The position numbers were made by a program, and so were the translations under genes. Of a DNA stretch of 64,000 nucleotides, positions 35,082 to 44,232 are shown one piece after another. Origin of the DNA: Prosthecobacter sp. (GTDB lineage: Bacteria > Verrucomicrobiota > Verrucomicrobiia > Verrucomicrobiales > Verrucomicrobiaceae); NCBI RefSeq assembly GCF_034366625.1, contig NZ_JAXMIH010000016.1, positions 1-64,000 of the forward strand, given 5' to 3'. Position 1 is the first letter of the stretch, and every line of letters starts with the position of its first letter. The notes under the pieces were generated by a model. The model was not told where the DNA came from and ran no database searches. It saw only the letters and a program-made list of their open reading frames with translations.

Positions 35082-35830
35082 ACAACGGCGAAAATCACCA
35101 ACTCGCGGCCCATGTGAAGGGCATCTCCAAAAGCTTTGGGGACGGCGGTTCACGGTTGCAGGTCTTGAAGGAGATCGATCTGGAGGTGCGACGCGGCGAC
35201 ATCACCATGCTGGTGGGGCCGTCGGGATGTGGCAAGACGACGCTCATCAGCATCATCGCAGGCACCTTGGTGGCGGATGAAGGCGAATTGACGGTCTTTG
35301 GCCACGATTTGCGGCGCATGAGCACGGCGGCGATCACGCGCTTCCGGGCAAAGCACATCGGCTTCATCTTCCAGTCCTTCAATCTGATCCCGACGCTGAC
35401 CTGCGCGGAGAATGTGAGCGTGCCGCTGCTCATTCAGGGCATGGCGTCTGCGAAAGCGGAAAAACGGGCCAAGGAGGTGCTGGAGCAGGTTGGTTTGGCG
35501 GACCGCTTCAAGCACCGGCCCTCACAGCTCTCCGGCGGGCAGCAGCAGCGGGTGGCGATCGCACGCGCTCTGGTACATGAGCCGCAGCTCATCATCTGCG
35601 ATGAACCGACGGCGGCGCTGGATGCCAAGAACGGCCATGTGGTGATGGAGATCTTCGAGAACGTGGCGCGTGGCAAGGAGCGCGCTGTTTTGATCGTGAC
35701 GCATGACAACCGCATCTTCCATCACGCCAACCGCATCGCGAGCATGGATGACGGACGAATCGTGGAAGTCCACGATGTGGACGAGGCGCATCCGCCCCCG
35801 GAGCATTTGAAGCAAGTGGAACGGCTGTGA
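35078..35830 (+). CDS. ABC transporter ATP-binding protein (LolD/MacB/DevA type)
   Basis: A 250-residue ATPase: Walker A GPSGCGKTTL (about residue 47), Q-loop FIFQSFNLIPTLT, signature QLSGGQQQRVAIARAL, Walker B LIICDEPTAALDAKNG and switch His in VTHDNRI. The pattern FQSFNLIPTLTCAENV is typical of ATPases that serve FtsX-type permeases (LolD, MacB, DevA). No permease follows; the next gene is on the other strand. The ATG overlaps the uvrA stop by 4 bp, so the two are co-translated, a pairing without an obvious biochemical reason. Confidence 0.88.
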   Translation: MNNGENHQLAAHVKGISKSFGDGGSRLQVLKEIDLEVRRGDITMLVGPSGCGKTTLISIIAGTLVADEGELTVFGHDLRRMSTAAITRFRAKHIGFIFQSFNLIPTLTCAENVSVPLLIQGMASAKAEKRAKEVLEQVGLADRFKHRPSQLSGGQQQRVAIARALVHEPQLIICDEPTAALDAKNGHVVMEIFENVARGKERAVLIVTHDNRIFHHANRIASMDDGRIVEVHDVDEAHPPPEHLKQVERL

Positions 35831-35853
35831 AAAGCGGACGGTGCTCGCCCGGC

Positions 35854-36111
35854 TTACGCCGCCGGTGCCTCGCCTTCCGTATTCGGCTGCATGTCCGGCA
35901 ACGAATCGAGATACAGCGCCTCCACCTTCTCACGTGCCCAGGGCGTGCGGCGTAGAAAGATGAGGCTGGACTTGATGCTGGGGTTCCAGTTGAAGCAGTT
36001 GATCGGAATCATGCGCCCGAGCATCTCCCAGCCGTAGTGCTCAACGAGCTGCGTGACCATCGTCTGTAACGTGATGCCATGAAGGGGGTTTTTGGGGCCG
36101 GCGGCGTGCAT
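35854..36111 (-). CDS. VF530-type DNA-binding protein (DUF2132)
   Basis: An 85-residue protein starting [12 protein letters not shown] (ATG 36109-36111), matching the DUF2132/VF530 family almost along its length: [54 protein letters not shown]. The family has a small helical fold reported to bind DNA; its cellular role is unclear. The C-terminal 15 residues are an acidic extension. It lies 22 bp from the convergent ABC ATPase and 19 bp downstream of the LprI-like gene, likely in one transcript with the latter. Confidence 0.87.
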   Translation of the reverse strand: MHAAGPKNPLHGITLQTMVTQLVEHYGWEMLGRMIPINCFNWNPSIKSSLIFLRRTPWAREKVEALYLDSLPDMQPNTEGEAPAA

Positions 36112-36130
36112 GATGAGTCGTGGGTTGGGA

Positions 36131-36877
36131 TCATTCTTCCGGCACTTCGCCCGCTTTCGCCGCTTTGACGACTTTCGCCTGCGCCTTGGCATTCAGCGGC
36201 TGCACGCGGACGTATTCACCGTCGAAATAAGCACGCGCACCGTGGTAGTAGCCAGTGTTGGCCCCGATAACCTCGAGTTTTCGATCTCGCAGGATGAAGC
36301 TGAGATTCGTTTCAGGCTCACCGCTTTTGTCCTCACGGCCTTTGTCGCTGAACCAGCCGATGCTGGTATTCCAAACCGCGATGCCGGCAAGACCACCGAC
36401 ATGCGAGGTAGGCCCACGCACGCACTCGATGACAAAATGCAGGTGTCCTTCACGCTCCACGATCTCAATGCGCCCACCATAACTGTCCGTCCACACACCG
36501 GTGAGCGTGTCATCATTCCATTCGCGCACGAGTCCCTTGAGCCATGTGGTCCGGTCCTCCGCCAGACCGGCGGCGGCTTCGAGATACTCGAGGGCATCGA
36601 GTGCCAGTTCGCCCTGCGCGTCCGCGCCGGTGTACATCGGTGATCGGGCCAGGTAATCGCGATGCTCCACCCAGGCGCGCTGCGATTCCTTGAGTGCATT
36701 GAACTCGGACTCCGGCAGCGCCTTCTTCGCAGCAGCCCATGCCTCGTTCAAAGCACGGTCCGCCTTGTCATAGAGCGCCTTCGCCTCCTTGGCACTCAGT
36801 GCTTTCTCCTGGGCCATAGCCGTGCCGGCAAACGGCATTGCCAGCACTAGCATCAAAAATAAAATCGTGTTTCGCAT
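36131..36877 (-). CDS. secreted protein with LprI-like (DUF1311) domain
   Basis: A 248-residue protein with signal peptide [22 protein letters not shown]. Residues about 28-105 match the lysozyme-inhibitor LprI/DUF1311 pattern ([29 protein letters not shown]). The C-terminal half (about 118-225) is a beta-rich domain with [18 protein letters not shown] and [16 protein letters not shown], as in other DUF1311 two-domain proteins. Related proteins inhibit host lysozyme in Mycobacterium, but that activity is not proven for this branch. An extracytoplasmic, possibly envelope-protective role is inferred. Confidence 0.75.
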   Translation of the reverse strand: MRNTILFLMLVLAMPFAGTAMAQEKALSAKEAKALYDKADRALNEAWAAAKKALPESEFNALKESQRAWVEHRDYLARSPMYTGADAQGELALDALEYLEAAAGLAEDRTTWLKGLVREWNDDTLTGVWTDSYGGRIEIVEREGHLHFVIECVRGPTSHVGGLAGIAVWNTSIGWFSDKGREDKSGEPETNLSFILRDRKLEVIGANTGYYHGARAYFDGEYVRVQPLNAKAQAKVVKAAKAGEVPEE

Positions 36878-37027
36878 GCGCTGGCAGGATAGCTGCGCCC
36901 GTCACCGCGTCCATGCTTTTGCCTGCGGTTGTTTCGATTTCCTGACCTTCAGCACGCGGCTGATTTTCGAGCACGACTCACGCCTTGCCATCCCAACTTT
37001 TGCCTCTAGCCTCGGTCCTTCCACGCC

Positions 37028-37912
37028 ATGAGTCTCTACGATCAATTCATTCAATGGGCAGGCAGTTTGAACGCGCAGCAGGTGGCGGACTGGCTCAAAA
37101 ATCTCGAATGGAATCGCGTGGTGCCGGAGATCACCGGCAAGTTCATCGGCTTTTTGCTCGGCTTCTTCGCGAGCTGGCTGCTGCTCTTTCGCAGGCAACT
37201 GAAGGCGCTGGACCGCCTGAAGCGCGGAGACTCGGACGACGTGCTCTTCCAGGCGCATTTCCTCGCCCCCGTGCCCGGCTCGGACAAATGCGCACTCATC
37301 TTCCGCAACCTGATGCCCAGCACGACAGTGAACGAACTCTACGACAACCCAGCCGCGCGCAAAATCGTGCGCGAGATGGCGGACTACACGAGCTTGAAAA
37401 GCCCGGTGTTACGCACCGAAGGGCTGCTTGGATTTGAAGTGCTCAACGACGCCTTCAACCACATCGCCGGTCATCTCGCCACCACGCCTTTCCCTCGCGA
37501 GACCTGGCTCTTCGCCATGACCTGCGAGGACCGCAAAGTCGTGCGCCGCAAGTGTGTGCGCTGCTTCCTCATCCGTCCCGCCGAACTGGAACGCTTCGCG
37601 AACTGGCGCTGGTGCCGTGAGAACGTCATGTGCGAGCAGCCCTGGCACTGGTATCGCATCGTAGCCCTGCATCAGTTCGCCACTCAGTGGAAGCAAGAGG
37701 AGGCTGAAGCCCAGAATCCTTCGCCCAAGGCTCAAGGCATGCCGCTTGTGGACAAACACGCCACTCACCGCCGCATCCGCCCGCTCTCAGCCGGCATCTT
37801 CGTCAACGAAAAGCCCGTCGGCGAACCGGTGTCAATTCAGTGGACCGCTCAAGAGTGGGAACTCAAAAAAATGGGGCTCGATCTCAGCGCTTCAGCTTCA
37901 TCAGCGTCCTGA
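37028..37912 (+). CDS. membrane-anchored protein of unknown function
   Basis: A 294-residue protein, MSLYDQFIQWAGSLNAQQ at the start, with one membrane helix (FIGFLLGFFASWLLLF, about residues 39-55) and a cytoplasmic or periplasmic domain rich in Trp, Arg and Cys (CEDRKVVRRKCVRCF, WRWCRENVMCEQPWHWYR at about 165-220). I recognise no family. The Cys pattern CxxC-like VRRKCVRCF could be structural. Its end overlaps the end of the convergent gene at 37884 by 29 bp. Confidence 0.65.
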   Translation: MSLYDQFIQWAGSLNAQQVADWLKNLEWNRVVPEITGKFIGFLLGFFASWLLLFRRQLKALDRLKRGDSDDVLFQAHFLAPVPGSDKCALIFRNLMPSTTVNELYDNPAARKIVREMADYTSLKSPVLRTEGLLGFEVLNDAFNHIAGHLATTPFPRETWLFAMTCEDRKVVRRKCVRCFLIRPAELERFANWRWCRENVMCEQPWHWYRIVALHQFATQWKQEEAEAQNPSPKAQGMPLVDKHATHRRIRPLSAGIFVNEKPVGEPVSIQWTAQEWELKKMGLDLSASASSAS

Positions 37913-38840
37913 TCACGACAAGCAGCAGGATCACCCCCAGACCGATGCGCCAGTCGAACTTCGTCGTTGTGTCAGCGGGTTTTGCCTCCACCTGACCATC
38001 AATTTTCACCGTCTGCGGCAGCAAATCCGCGATCTGGCTCAGTTCAGGCAATTGTTGGCCTGGCATCGCCTGATCCTTGACCATCTGTTTCCAATCCACC
38101 GCCATAACCAGATCCACGCCTGGATTCTGCTCCTTCACCTGGCATGAGCATGAGCCGATCAAGAACTGCGCGGCACGATCGATGGTCTCCACTTTGATGC
38201 CACGCCCCACCAGCGCATAAAGCACTCGCCCCTGGCCAAAAATCGGGAACGCGATGGGTTCTTCGATCTCCCGCAAATCCGGCTCGCTCGCCAACAGCAT
38301 CGCGATGAAGGCGCGCTCTGCTGCATCGTCCCGTTTCACCCTCAACGTCGAAAAAGCGAGCTGCAACCCATCGCCAGGCACCGAAACGAGGCCGTTCTTG
38401 ATGTCCTGTTGGTCGAGCTTTGGCAATTCCATGACGCCTGTGAGATATTCCAGCCGCTCATCAAGGAATTTGGCCGCTTCATCATCCTTCGCCTTGTCAC
38501 CGGATTCCAGCAGCACCCAGACCGCGCTTTCGCCCGCGCCGAGACGTTCGGCGATCTGCTGGCGCGCTGGTGAATCCACCAACGCCTTCACATTCGCCTC
38601 ATTGAACTCGGCAGACCAGATGACCTCCTCGTTCCGCATCGAAGCCGGCTGCCGCAACTCGATTTTCGGCGCGTCTGTCGTCGTTACTTTGAAGTTGCCG
38701 TCCAGCTTTGTGCCATGCGGCACGGTCACGCGATACGGATCGGCCGCCCAATGCTCCAAGGCATACCGAAACACCGGCACCGAGCACGCAAAGGCGGCCG
38801 TGGCGGCGAACAAGAATAGAATGGCGGAGCGCGGCAGCAT
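37884..38840 (-). CDS. conserved PVC envelope protein beginning CSVPVFRYALEHW
   Basis: A 318-residue protein. The ATG at 38838-38840 gives a signal sequence MLPRSAILFLFAATAAFAC, with a Cys that may be lipidated, followed by the block CSVPVFRYALEHWAADPYRV. I recall this opening from hypothetical proteins of planctomycetes and verrucomicrobia. The middle has no named domain; a CSCQVKEQNPG motif lies near residue 235, and a membrane helix ends the protein (about 293-312). Such genes often precede membrane transporters, but here the next plus-strand gene is the PQQ-propeller protein, 63 bp away and divergent. Confidence 0.7.
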   Translation of the reverse strand: MLPRSAILFLFAATAAFACSVPVFRYALEHWAADPYRVTVPHGTKLDGNFKVTTTDAPKIELRQPASMRNEEVIWSAEFNEANVKALVDSPARQQIAERLGAGESAVWVLLESGDKAKDDEAAKFLDERLEYLTGVMELPKLDQQDIKNGLVSVPGDGLQLAFSTLRVKRDDAAERAFIAMLLASEPDLREIEEPIAFPIFGQGRVLYALVGRGIKVETIDRAAQFLIGSCSCQVKEQNPGVDLVMAVDWKQMVKDQAMPGQQLPELSQIADLLPQTVKIDGQVEAKPADTTTKFDWRIGLGVILLLVVIRTLMKLKR

Positions 38841-38903
38841 GGGAGCAGACAATACGCGGCTCTTTCGATGAATTCACCGCCATGTGTGCGTTTTAGTTCG
38901 ACC

Positions 38904-41900
38904 ATGCGCCCGCTCCTGTTCCTTCTCGCCCTTTCCACCGCCAGTGCCGACTGGCCCACCTATCTGCACGATGCCTCACGCGTTGGTGCCACCAAGGAGG
39001 ACGTGAAACTGCCGCTGCAACCCGCGTGGACGTTTGAATCACCCACGGCTCCGAAGATGGCCTGGGCGGGCGAAGACGGACGCGTGATCGAGGGCCATGA
39101 GCTCTTCAATCGCATCCGCTTCGATGATGTGTTCCACGTCGCCATCAGCGGCGGGCGTGTCTTCTTCGGCTCGTCGGTCGATGGACGCGTGATCTGCCGT
39201 GATCTGGCCACGGGCGCGGATAAATGGTCGTTCTTCACCAATGCGCCGGTGCGTTTGGCACCAACGGTGGCGAATGGAAAGGTCTTCGTCGGTTCGGATG
39301 ACGGCTATGCTTACTGTCTCGACGCCAAGACAGGCAAACTCGTGTGGAAGCTGCGCGCCGGGCCACACGATGAGCGCATCCTCGCCCGCGGACGCATGAT
39401 CTCGCGCTGGCCGGTGCGCACGAGTTTGCTGGTCGACGGCGGCATCGCGTATTTCGGCGCGGGCGTGTTTCCGCATGAGAAGGTCTTTATCTACGCGGTC
39501 GAAGCGGCCACGGGGAAGATCATCTGGAAGAATGACGCCATCAGCGAGAAGGACGCAGGCCGCAACGACCTCTCGCCGCAAGGCTATCTGCTCGCGACGA
39601 AAGACATCTTGTTTGTGCCGTCAGGCCGTTCCCTCGCTGCATCGTTTGATCGCAAAACAGGCGAGTTCATCGCCAAACCCGAACCCGGCTGGCGTGGCGA
39701 TGCGGGCGGGCAGATCGGTGGCTCGCAGGCATTCCTCGCGGATGATCAGATCTACGCCGTGGGCGAGCATCACATCCTCGCGCTCGATCAGGAGAAGCAG
39801 AAATCCGGCTTCGGCTGGTTCGCAGGCACGCAGATGACCCTGGCAGGTGACATGGGCTACATGGCGAACGGCACGAAAATCATCGCCGTGGACCGCATCA
39901 AGCACGCGGAAGGCACGCGCATCCGACACGGACACGAAATGGCCATCGCGAAGATCACCGGAGAATTGAGGAAACATCCCGCCGTCGCCGAGGCGAAGAA
40001 GCTGCAGGCCGCCGAGTCCGCCGCACGCAAGGTGAAGGACGATCCGGCGGCGTTTGCGACGGCGCAGGCCGATCTGGCGACCATCGCGGCCAAATACGAG
40101 CCGCTGCGTGTCGCCTACAAGGCAAAGCAGGACGAGATCGCGAAGCACAAAGCCGATCTGGCCACCACCGCCGATGTCGGCGTGAAGTGGACGCTCGAAT
40201 CGCCGCATCAGTCGGCGCTGATCGTTGCGGGCAAGACTTTGATCGCGGGCGGCAAAGGCGAGGTCATCGCGATTGAGACTGAAACAGGCAAACTGGCCTG
40301 GAAAACGGCCGTGGATGGCGAGGCGCGTGGTCTGGCCGTCTCCGGCGGCCATCTCGTCGTCAGCACGACCACGGGACGTGTTTATGTCTTCGGTGAAAAG
40401 GCAGGAAGTCCGCTCGCAGCTAAACGCAGCACGTTTGAATCCGATGACGCCCACGCGAAGGCCGCGGAAGAAATCTTGAAGCAATCGGGTGTGAAAAAGG
40501 GCTTCTGCATCGTCCTCGGCAATGACAAAGGCCAACTCGCCTACGAACTCGCGAAGCGCAGCGACTTGATCATCTTCGGCGTCGATGCGGATGCGAAAAA
40601 GGTAGCTGCATCGCGTGCGGCCTTGCTCACGACCGGCCTCTACGGCCCACGCATCACGGTGGACCATCTCGATCTCGCGGTGATGCCGTATTCAAGTTAC
40701 TGCGCCAATTTGATCGTGAGCGACAGCCTGGAGCCTGTCGGCGTGCCAGCGGATGTGGCGCGGCATTTGAAGCCGATTGGCGGCAAGTTCTGCTTCAAAG
40801 CGACGCCGAAGACCGACGCATGGCTGGCAGAAACGAAGTTGAGCGAAGAGAAGGCGAAGATCGCGAGTGTGGATGGCTGGAGCGTGCTCACGCGTGCCAC
40901 ATTGCCCGGCGCGAGTTCGTGGTCGCATCAGTATGGCAACGCGGCGAACACCTCGAGCACCGACGACCGCCGCATCAAAGGCGGCCTCAGCGTGCTGTGG
41001 TATGGCGATCCCGGTCCGGGTCAAGGGGTGAATCGTCACGATGGTGCCGTGGGGCCGCTGTCAGTGAATGGCCGTCTCTTTGTGCAGGGAGAGGACAGCG
41101 TGCTGGCCTACGACGCCTACAACGGTCAGTTCCTGTGGGAGACGAAGAACCCCGGCGCGATGCGCACCGGCGTCTATAACGCCCGCGAGCCCGGCAACAT
41201 GGCCGCGAGCGATGACTTCCTGTTCATGCTCATGGAAGACGAGTGCATTCAATTCGACGCCGAGACGGGCAAGATCGTTCGCACCCTCAAAATCCCCGGC
41301 GCAGGCACGAAAAAGGATCTGCAATGGGGCTACATCGCCTATCACGACGGTTTGCTCTACGGCACCGAAACCGAGCGTGTCGAGAAGGCCGCCGAAGTCG
41401 CCCGCCGCGGCAAAAGCGGCTCGATCTCGACGGACAAGATCTTCGCCTTCGATGTGAAGACCGGTGCGTTGAAATGGACGCATCAGGGCAAGCACATCTC
41501 GCACGTCAGCATCGCCATCGGCGATGGTCGGCTGTTTTTCATCGACGCCTCGCTCACGCCAGAGCAACGCGCCCTCATGCTGGCGCAGGACAAGACGGAC
41601 CTCGCCAAACTCACCGGCAAAGAGCGCGAACTGGCCGAAGATCGCATCAAAAACAACGATTTGCGCATGGCCGTGGCACTGGATGCCGTCACCGGCCAGC
41701 AGCAGTGGGCGAAACCGGTCGATGTGACCGATTGCAGCGAGATCGGCATCGGCGGCGGCGCGTTGACGCTCATGTATCACAACGGCCACCTTGTTCTTGG
41801 CGGTGCAAACGCGAATGGACACTACTGGGAGCAGTTCTTGAGCGGTGAATTCAAACGCCGCCGCCTCGTCGTGCTCGACGCGAACAAAGGCGAGAAACTG

Positions 41901-42884
41901 TGGGCCAAGGACGCCAACTACCGCCACCGCCCCGTCGTCATCGATAACGAAATCATCGCCGAGCCGTGGAGCTACGACCTCTACACCGGTGCGCAGAAGA
42001 CCCGCAAGCATCCGATCACCGGGGAGGACACGGCATGGATGTTCGCACGCCCGGGCCACCACTGCGGCGCGATCTCCGCGACACCGAACATGATGTTCTT
42101 CCGCTCCAAATTCACCGCGTTCTATGATCGCGACAGCGACAGCGGCACCGAGCACTTCGCCGGGCATCGCCTCGGCTGCTGGATCAACACGATTCCCGCC
42201 AACGGCCTCGTCATGATTCCCGAAGCCAGCGCGGGCTGCGTCTGCCTGTTCTCCATCGCCAGCACCGTCGTCTTCGAGCCGCGTGAGGACCGCATGAACT
42301 GGGGCGTTTACAGCGCGGACGGCGCATCCTTGCCCGTGCAGCACATGGCGCTGAATCTCGGTGCTCCTGGCGACCGCCGCGATGCACACGGCAAGCTCTG
42401 GCTCGGCTATCCACGCCCCAGCAGCCGTGCGGGCATCGACCTGCCGCTGGATTTCAAACCGCAGTATGCCAAAGGCGGCGGCGCTTACAGTTTCAACGAA
42501 GACAGCCATGTCGTGAAAGGACACGACACGCCGTGGATCTTCACCAGCGGCCTCCGTGGCCTCACCAAGCTCGATATTCCCGTTCTGGCCAAAGGCCAGC
42601 CTCCCGCGACCTATACCGTGAAACTCATGTTCGCCGCTCTCGAAGGTGACAAACCCGGCCAGCGCGTCTTCGACGTGAAACTCGGCGACAAGGTCGTCTT
42701 GAAAGCCTTTGATCCCGCCACGCGCAAAGGAGCTGTCGTCGAAGAGTTCCCAAACATCCCCGCGACAGAGAATCTCGTCGTGGAGTTAATCCCCGCGAAA
42801 CCCGGCGTGGAACCGATCCTCAGCGGTATTGAAATCCTGCGCACGAACGCAAAGGAGATCACCGGTGGCATCGCAGAAAGATAA
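38904..42884 (+). CDS. giant secreted PQQ-propeller protein with embedded methyltransferase-like and malectin-like domains
   Basis: A 1326-residue secreted protein (ATG 38904; MRPLLFLLALSTASADWP). Residues about 18-345 are PQQ/BamB-like propeller blades (WKLRAGPHDER, KIIWKND, GKLVWK). About 348-425 is an Ala/Lys/Glu-rich helical insertion. Propeller blades resume (IETETGKLAWK), then residues about 525-650 look like a Rossmann methyltransferase (FCIVLGNDKGQLAYELA, DLIIFGVDADAKKV, VSDSLEPVG). A second propeller (about 670-1175) and a malectin-like end (AATYTVKLMFAALEG-type, DVKLGDKVVLKAFD) follow. The architecture occurs in planctomycetes as PQQ-binding-like repeat proteins. Function unknown. 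It heads a co-directional trio. Confidence 0.8.
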   Translation: MRPLLFLLALSTASADWPTYLHDASRVGATKEDVKLPLQPAWTFESPTAPKMAWAGEDGRVIEGHELFNRIRFDDVFHVAISGGRVFFGSSVDGRVICRDLATGADKWSFFTNAPVRLAPTVANGKVFVGSDDGYAYCLDAKTGKLVWKLRAGPHDERILARGRMISRWPVRTSLLVDGGIAYFGAGVFPHEKVFIYAVEAATGKIIWKNDAISEKDAGRNDLSPQGYLLATKDILFVPSGRSLAASFDRKTGEFIAKPEPGWRGDAGGQIGGSQAFLADDQIYAVGEHHILALDQEKQKSGFGWFAGTQMTLAGDMGYMANGTKIIAVDRIKHAEGTRIRHGHEMAIAKITGELRKHPAVAEAKKLQAAESAARKVKDDPAAFATAQADLATIAAKYEPLRVAYKAKQDEIAKHKADLATTADVGVKWTLESPHQSALIVAGKTLIAGGKGEVIAIETETGKLAWKTAVDGEARGLAVSGGHLVVSTTTGRVYVFGEKAGSPLAAKRSTFESDDAHAKAAEEILKQSGVKKGFCIVLGNDKGQLAYELAKRSDLIIFGVDADAKKVAASRAALLTTGLYGPRITVDHLDLAVMPYSSYCANLIVSDSLEPVGVPADVARHLKPIGGKFCFKATPKTDAWLAETKLSEEKAKIASVDGWSVLTRATLPGASSWSHQYGNAANTSSTDDRRIKGGLSVLWYGDPGPGQGVNRHDGAVGPLSVNGRLFVQGEDSVLAYDAYNGQFLWETKNPGAMRTGVYNAREPGNMAASDDFLFMLMEDECIQFDAETGKIVRTLKIPGAGTKKDLQWGYIAYHDGLLYGTETERVEKAAEVARRGKSGSISTDKIFAFDVKTGALKWTHQGKHISHVSIAIGDGRLFFIDASLTPEQRALMLAQDKTDLAKLTGKERELAEDRIKNNDLRMAVALDAVTGQQQWAKPVDVTDCSEIGIGGGALTLMYHNGHLVLGGANANGHYWEQFLSGEFKRRRLVVLDANKGEKLWAKDANYRHRPVVIDNEIIAEPWSYDLYTGAQKTRKHPITGEDTAWMFARPGHHCGAISATPNMMFFRSKFTAFYDRDSDSGTEHFAGHRLGCWINTIPANGLVMIPEASAGCVCLFSIASTVVFEPREDRMNWGVYSADGASLPVQHMALNLGAPGDRRDAHGKLWLGYPRPSSRAGIDLPLDFKPQYAKGGGAYSFNEDSHVVKGHDTPWIFTSGLRGLTKLDIPVLAKGQPPATYTVKLMFAALEGDKPGQRVFDVKLGDKVVLKAFDPATRKGAVVEEFPNIPATENLVVELIPAKPGVEPILSGIEILRTNAKEITGGIAER

Positions 42885-42903
42885 ATCACCCCATCACTGG
42901 TCC

Positions 42904-44208
42904 ATGAAGAAGCTGACGCTGTTATTCCTTTTCGCCTGGCCTGCTTTCGCCGCTGAAAACCGTGATACTGTTTTCCAAAAGAGCATCGAGGCAATGTTCC
43001 CGAAGCTGGTGGAGATCCGGCGGGACATTCACATGCACCCGGAATTGCCAAACGAGGAGGTGCGCACGGCGAAGCTGGTGGCGGATCGTTTGAAGGAACT
43101 CGGTTTCACCGACATCAAGACTGGCGTGGCGAAGCATGGCGTGGTGGCGCTGCTCAAAGGCGAGCAGGACGGGGCGTGCGTGGCGGTGCGAGCGGACATG
43201 GATGCGCTGCCGATCAAAGAATTGCGCAGTGTGCCGTATCGCTCAAAGAATCCGGGGGTGATGCATGCGTGTGGACATGATGTGCATGTGACGTGCGCGT
43301 TGGGCGTCGCAGAGTTGCTTTCGAAGCACAAGGATCAGGTGAAGGGCAGCGTGAAGTTTCTGTTTCAACCTGCCGAAGAGGCCATGCCAGCGACATTCAA
43401 GGGCGACTGGGGCGCCAAGCTCATGGTGGCGGAAGGTGTGATGGAAAAACCCAAGCCTGCGGCGGTTTTTGGCCTGCACACCACGGCGCAGGTGATGCCA
43501 GCGGGCACCACGGATGACGGCGTGCATTATTTGAAGGCCGGGCAGATCGGCTACACGCCGGGCATCGACAACGCGAACAGCGATCGCTTCCACATCGTGA
43601 TCAACGGCAAGATGGCGCACGGTTCCGCGCCGCACAAAGGCGTGGATGCCATCACCGTCGCCGCCGAGGCCATCATGGCGCTGCAAATGATCAAAAGCCG
43701 CCAGACGAACACACGGCAGCCCTTGGTGATCAGCATTGGTACGATCAAAGGCGGTGACCGCGAGAACATCATCGCTGAAAAGGTCGAGCTGGGCGGCACA
43801 GTGCGAACTTACGACGCGAAATTCCGCGATGGCATCATCGAGCAAATGCACCGCATCCTCAAAGGCATCACCGAGGCACACGGGGCCACTTACGAGATGG
43901 AGTATCGCAAAACGTATCCAAGCATTCAAAACGACCTGAAGCTCATCGCGGCCACACTGCCCGTCCTCAAACGCATCGTCGGCGAAAAGAACGTGGTCGA
44001 ACTGATTCCCGGCATGGGCGGCGAGGATTTCAGTTACTTCGCGCAGGTCGTCCCCGGCTTCTACTTCCGCCTCGGCGTCGCCAACGAAGCCAAAGGTTTC
44101 ACCTACGGCGGTCACACACCGATGTATGACTGCGACGAGGAGGCGATCAAAACTGGCGTGGCCGTGATGGCGGCGGCGGTGTGTGATTTCTTGGATGCAA
44201 AGAAGTGA
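42904..44208 (+). CDS. secreted M20-family amidohydrolase
   Basis: A 434-residue metallopeptidase of the M20D type (hippurate hydrolase/AbgB/IAA-amino acid hydrolase). The ATG at 42904 gives signal peptide MKKLTLLFLFAWPAFA. Motifs: EIRRDIHMHPELPNEE, VRADMDALPI, HACGHDVHVTCALGVA with metal His and Asp (about residue 122), FQPAEEAMP (general base Glu), the dimerisation domain (about 205-320), and GGEDFSYF with the late metal Glu. It probably releases amino acids from N-acyl or peptide substrates in the periplasm. It starts 19 bp after the propeller gene. Confidence 0.9.
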   Translation: MKKLTLLFLFAWPAFAAENRDTVFQKSIEAMFPKLVEIRRDIHMHPELPNEEVRTAKLVADRLKELGFTDIKTGVAKHGVVALLKGEQDGACVAVRADMDALPIKELRSVPYRSKNPGVMHACGHDVHVTCALGVAELLSKHKDQVKGSVKFLFQPAEEAMPATFKGDWGAKLMVAEGVMEKPKPAAVFGLHTTAQVMPAGTTDDGVHYLKAGQIGYTPGIDNANSDRFHIVINGKMAHGSAPHKGVDAITVAAEAIMALQMIKSRQTNTRQPLVISIGTIKGGDRENIIAEKVELGGTVRTYDAKFRDGIIEQMHRILKGITEAHGATYEMEYRKTYPSIQNDLKLIAATLPVLKRIVGEKNVVELIPGMGGEDFSYFAQVVPGFYFRLGVANEAKGFTYGGHTPMYDCDEEAIKTGVAVMAAAVCDFLDAKK

Positions 44209-44232
44209 GCAACACCGCATTCTCCAGCCACC

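Noticed and set aside
41061-42524. A 487-codon minus-strand frame opposite the propeller protein
   Set aside because: Antisense shadow without signal peptide, domain or plausible start; the plus-strand propeller motifs are unambiguous.
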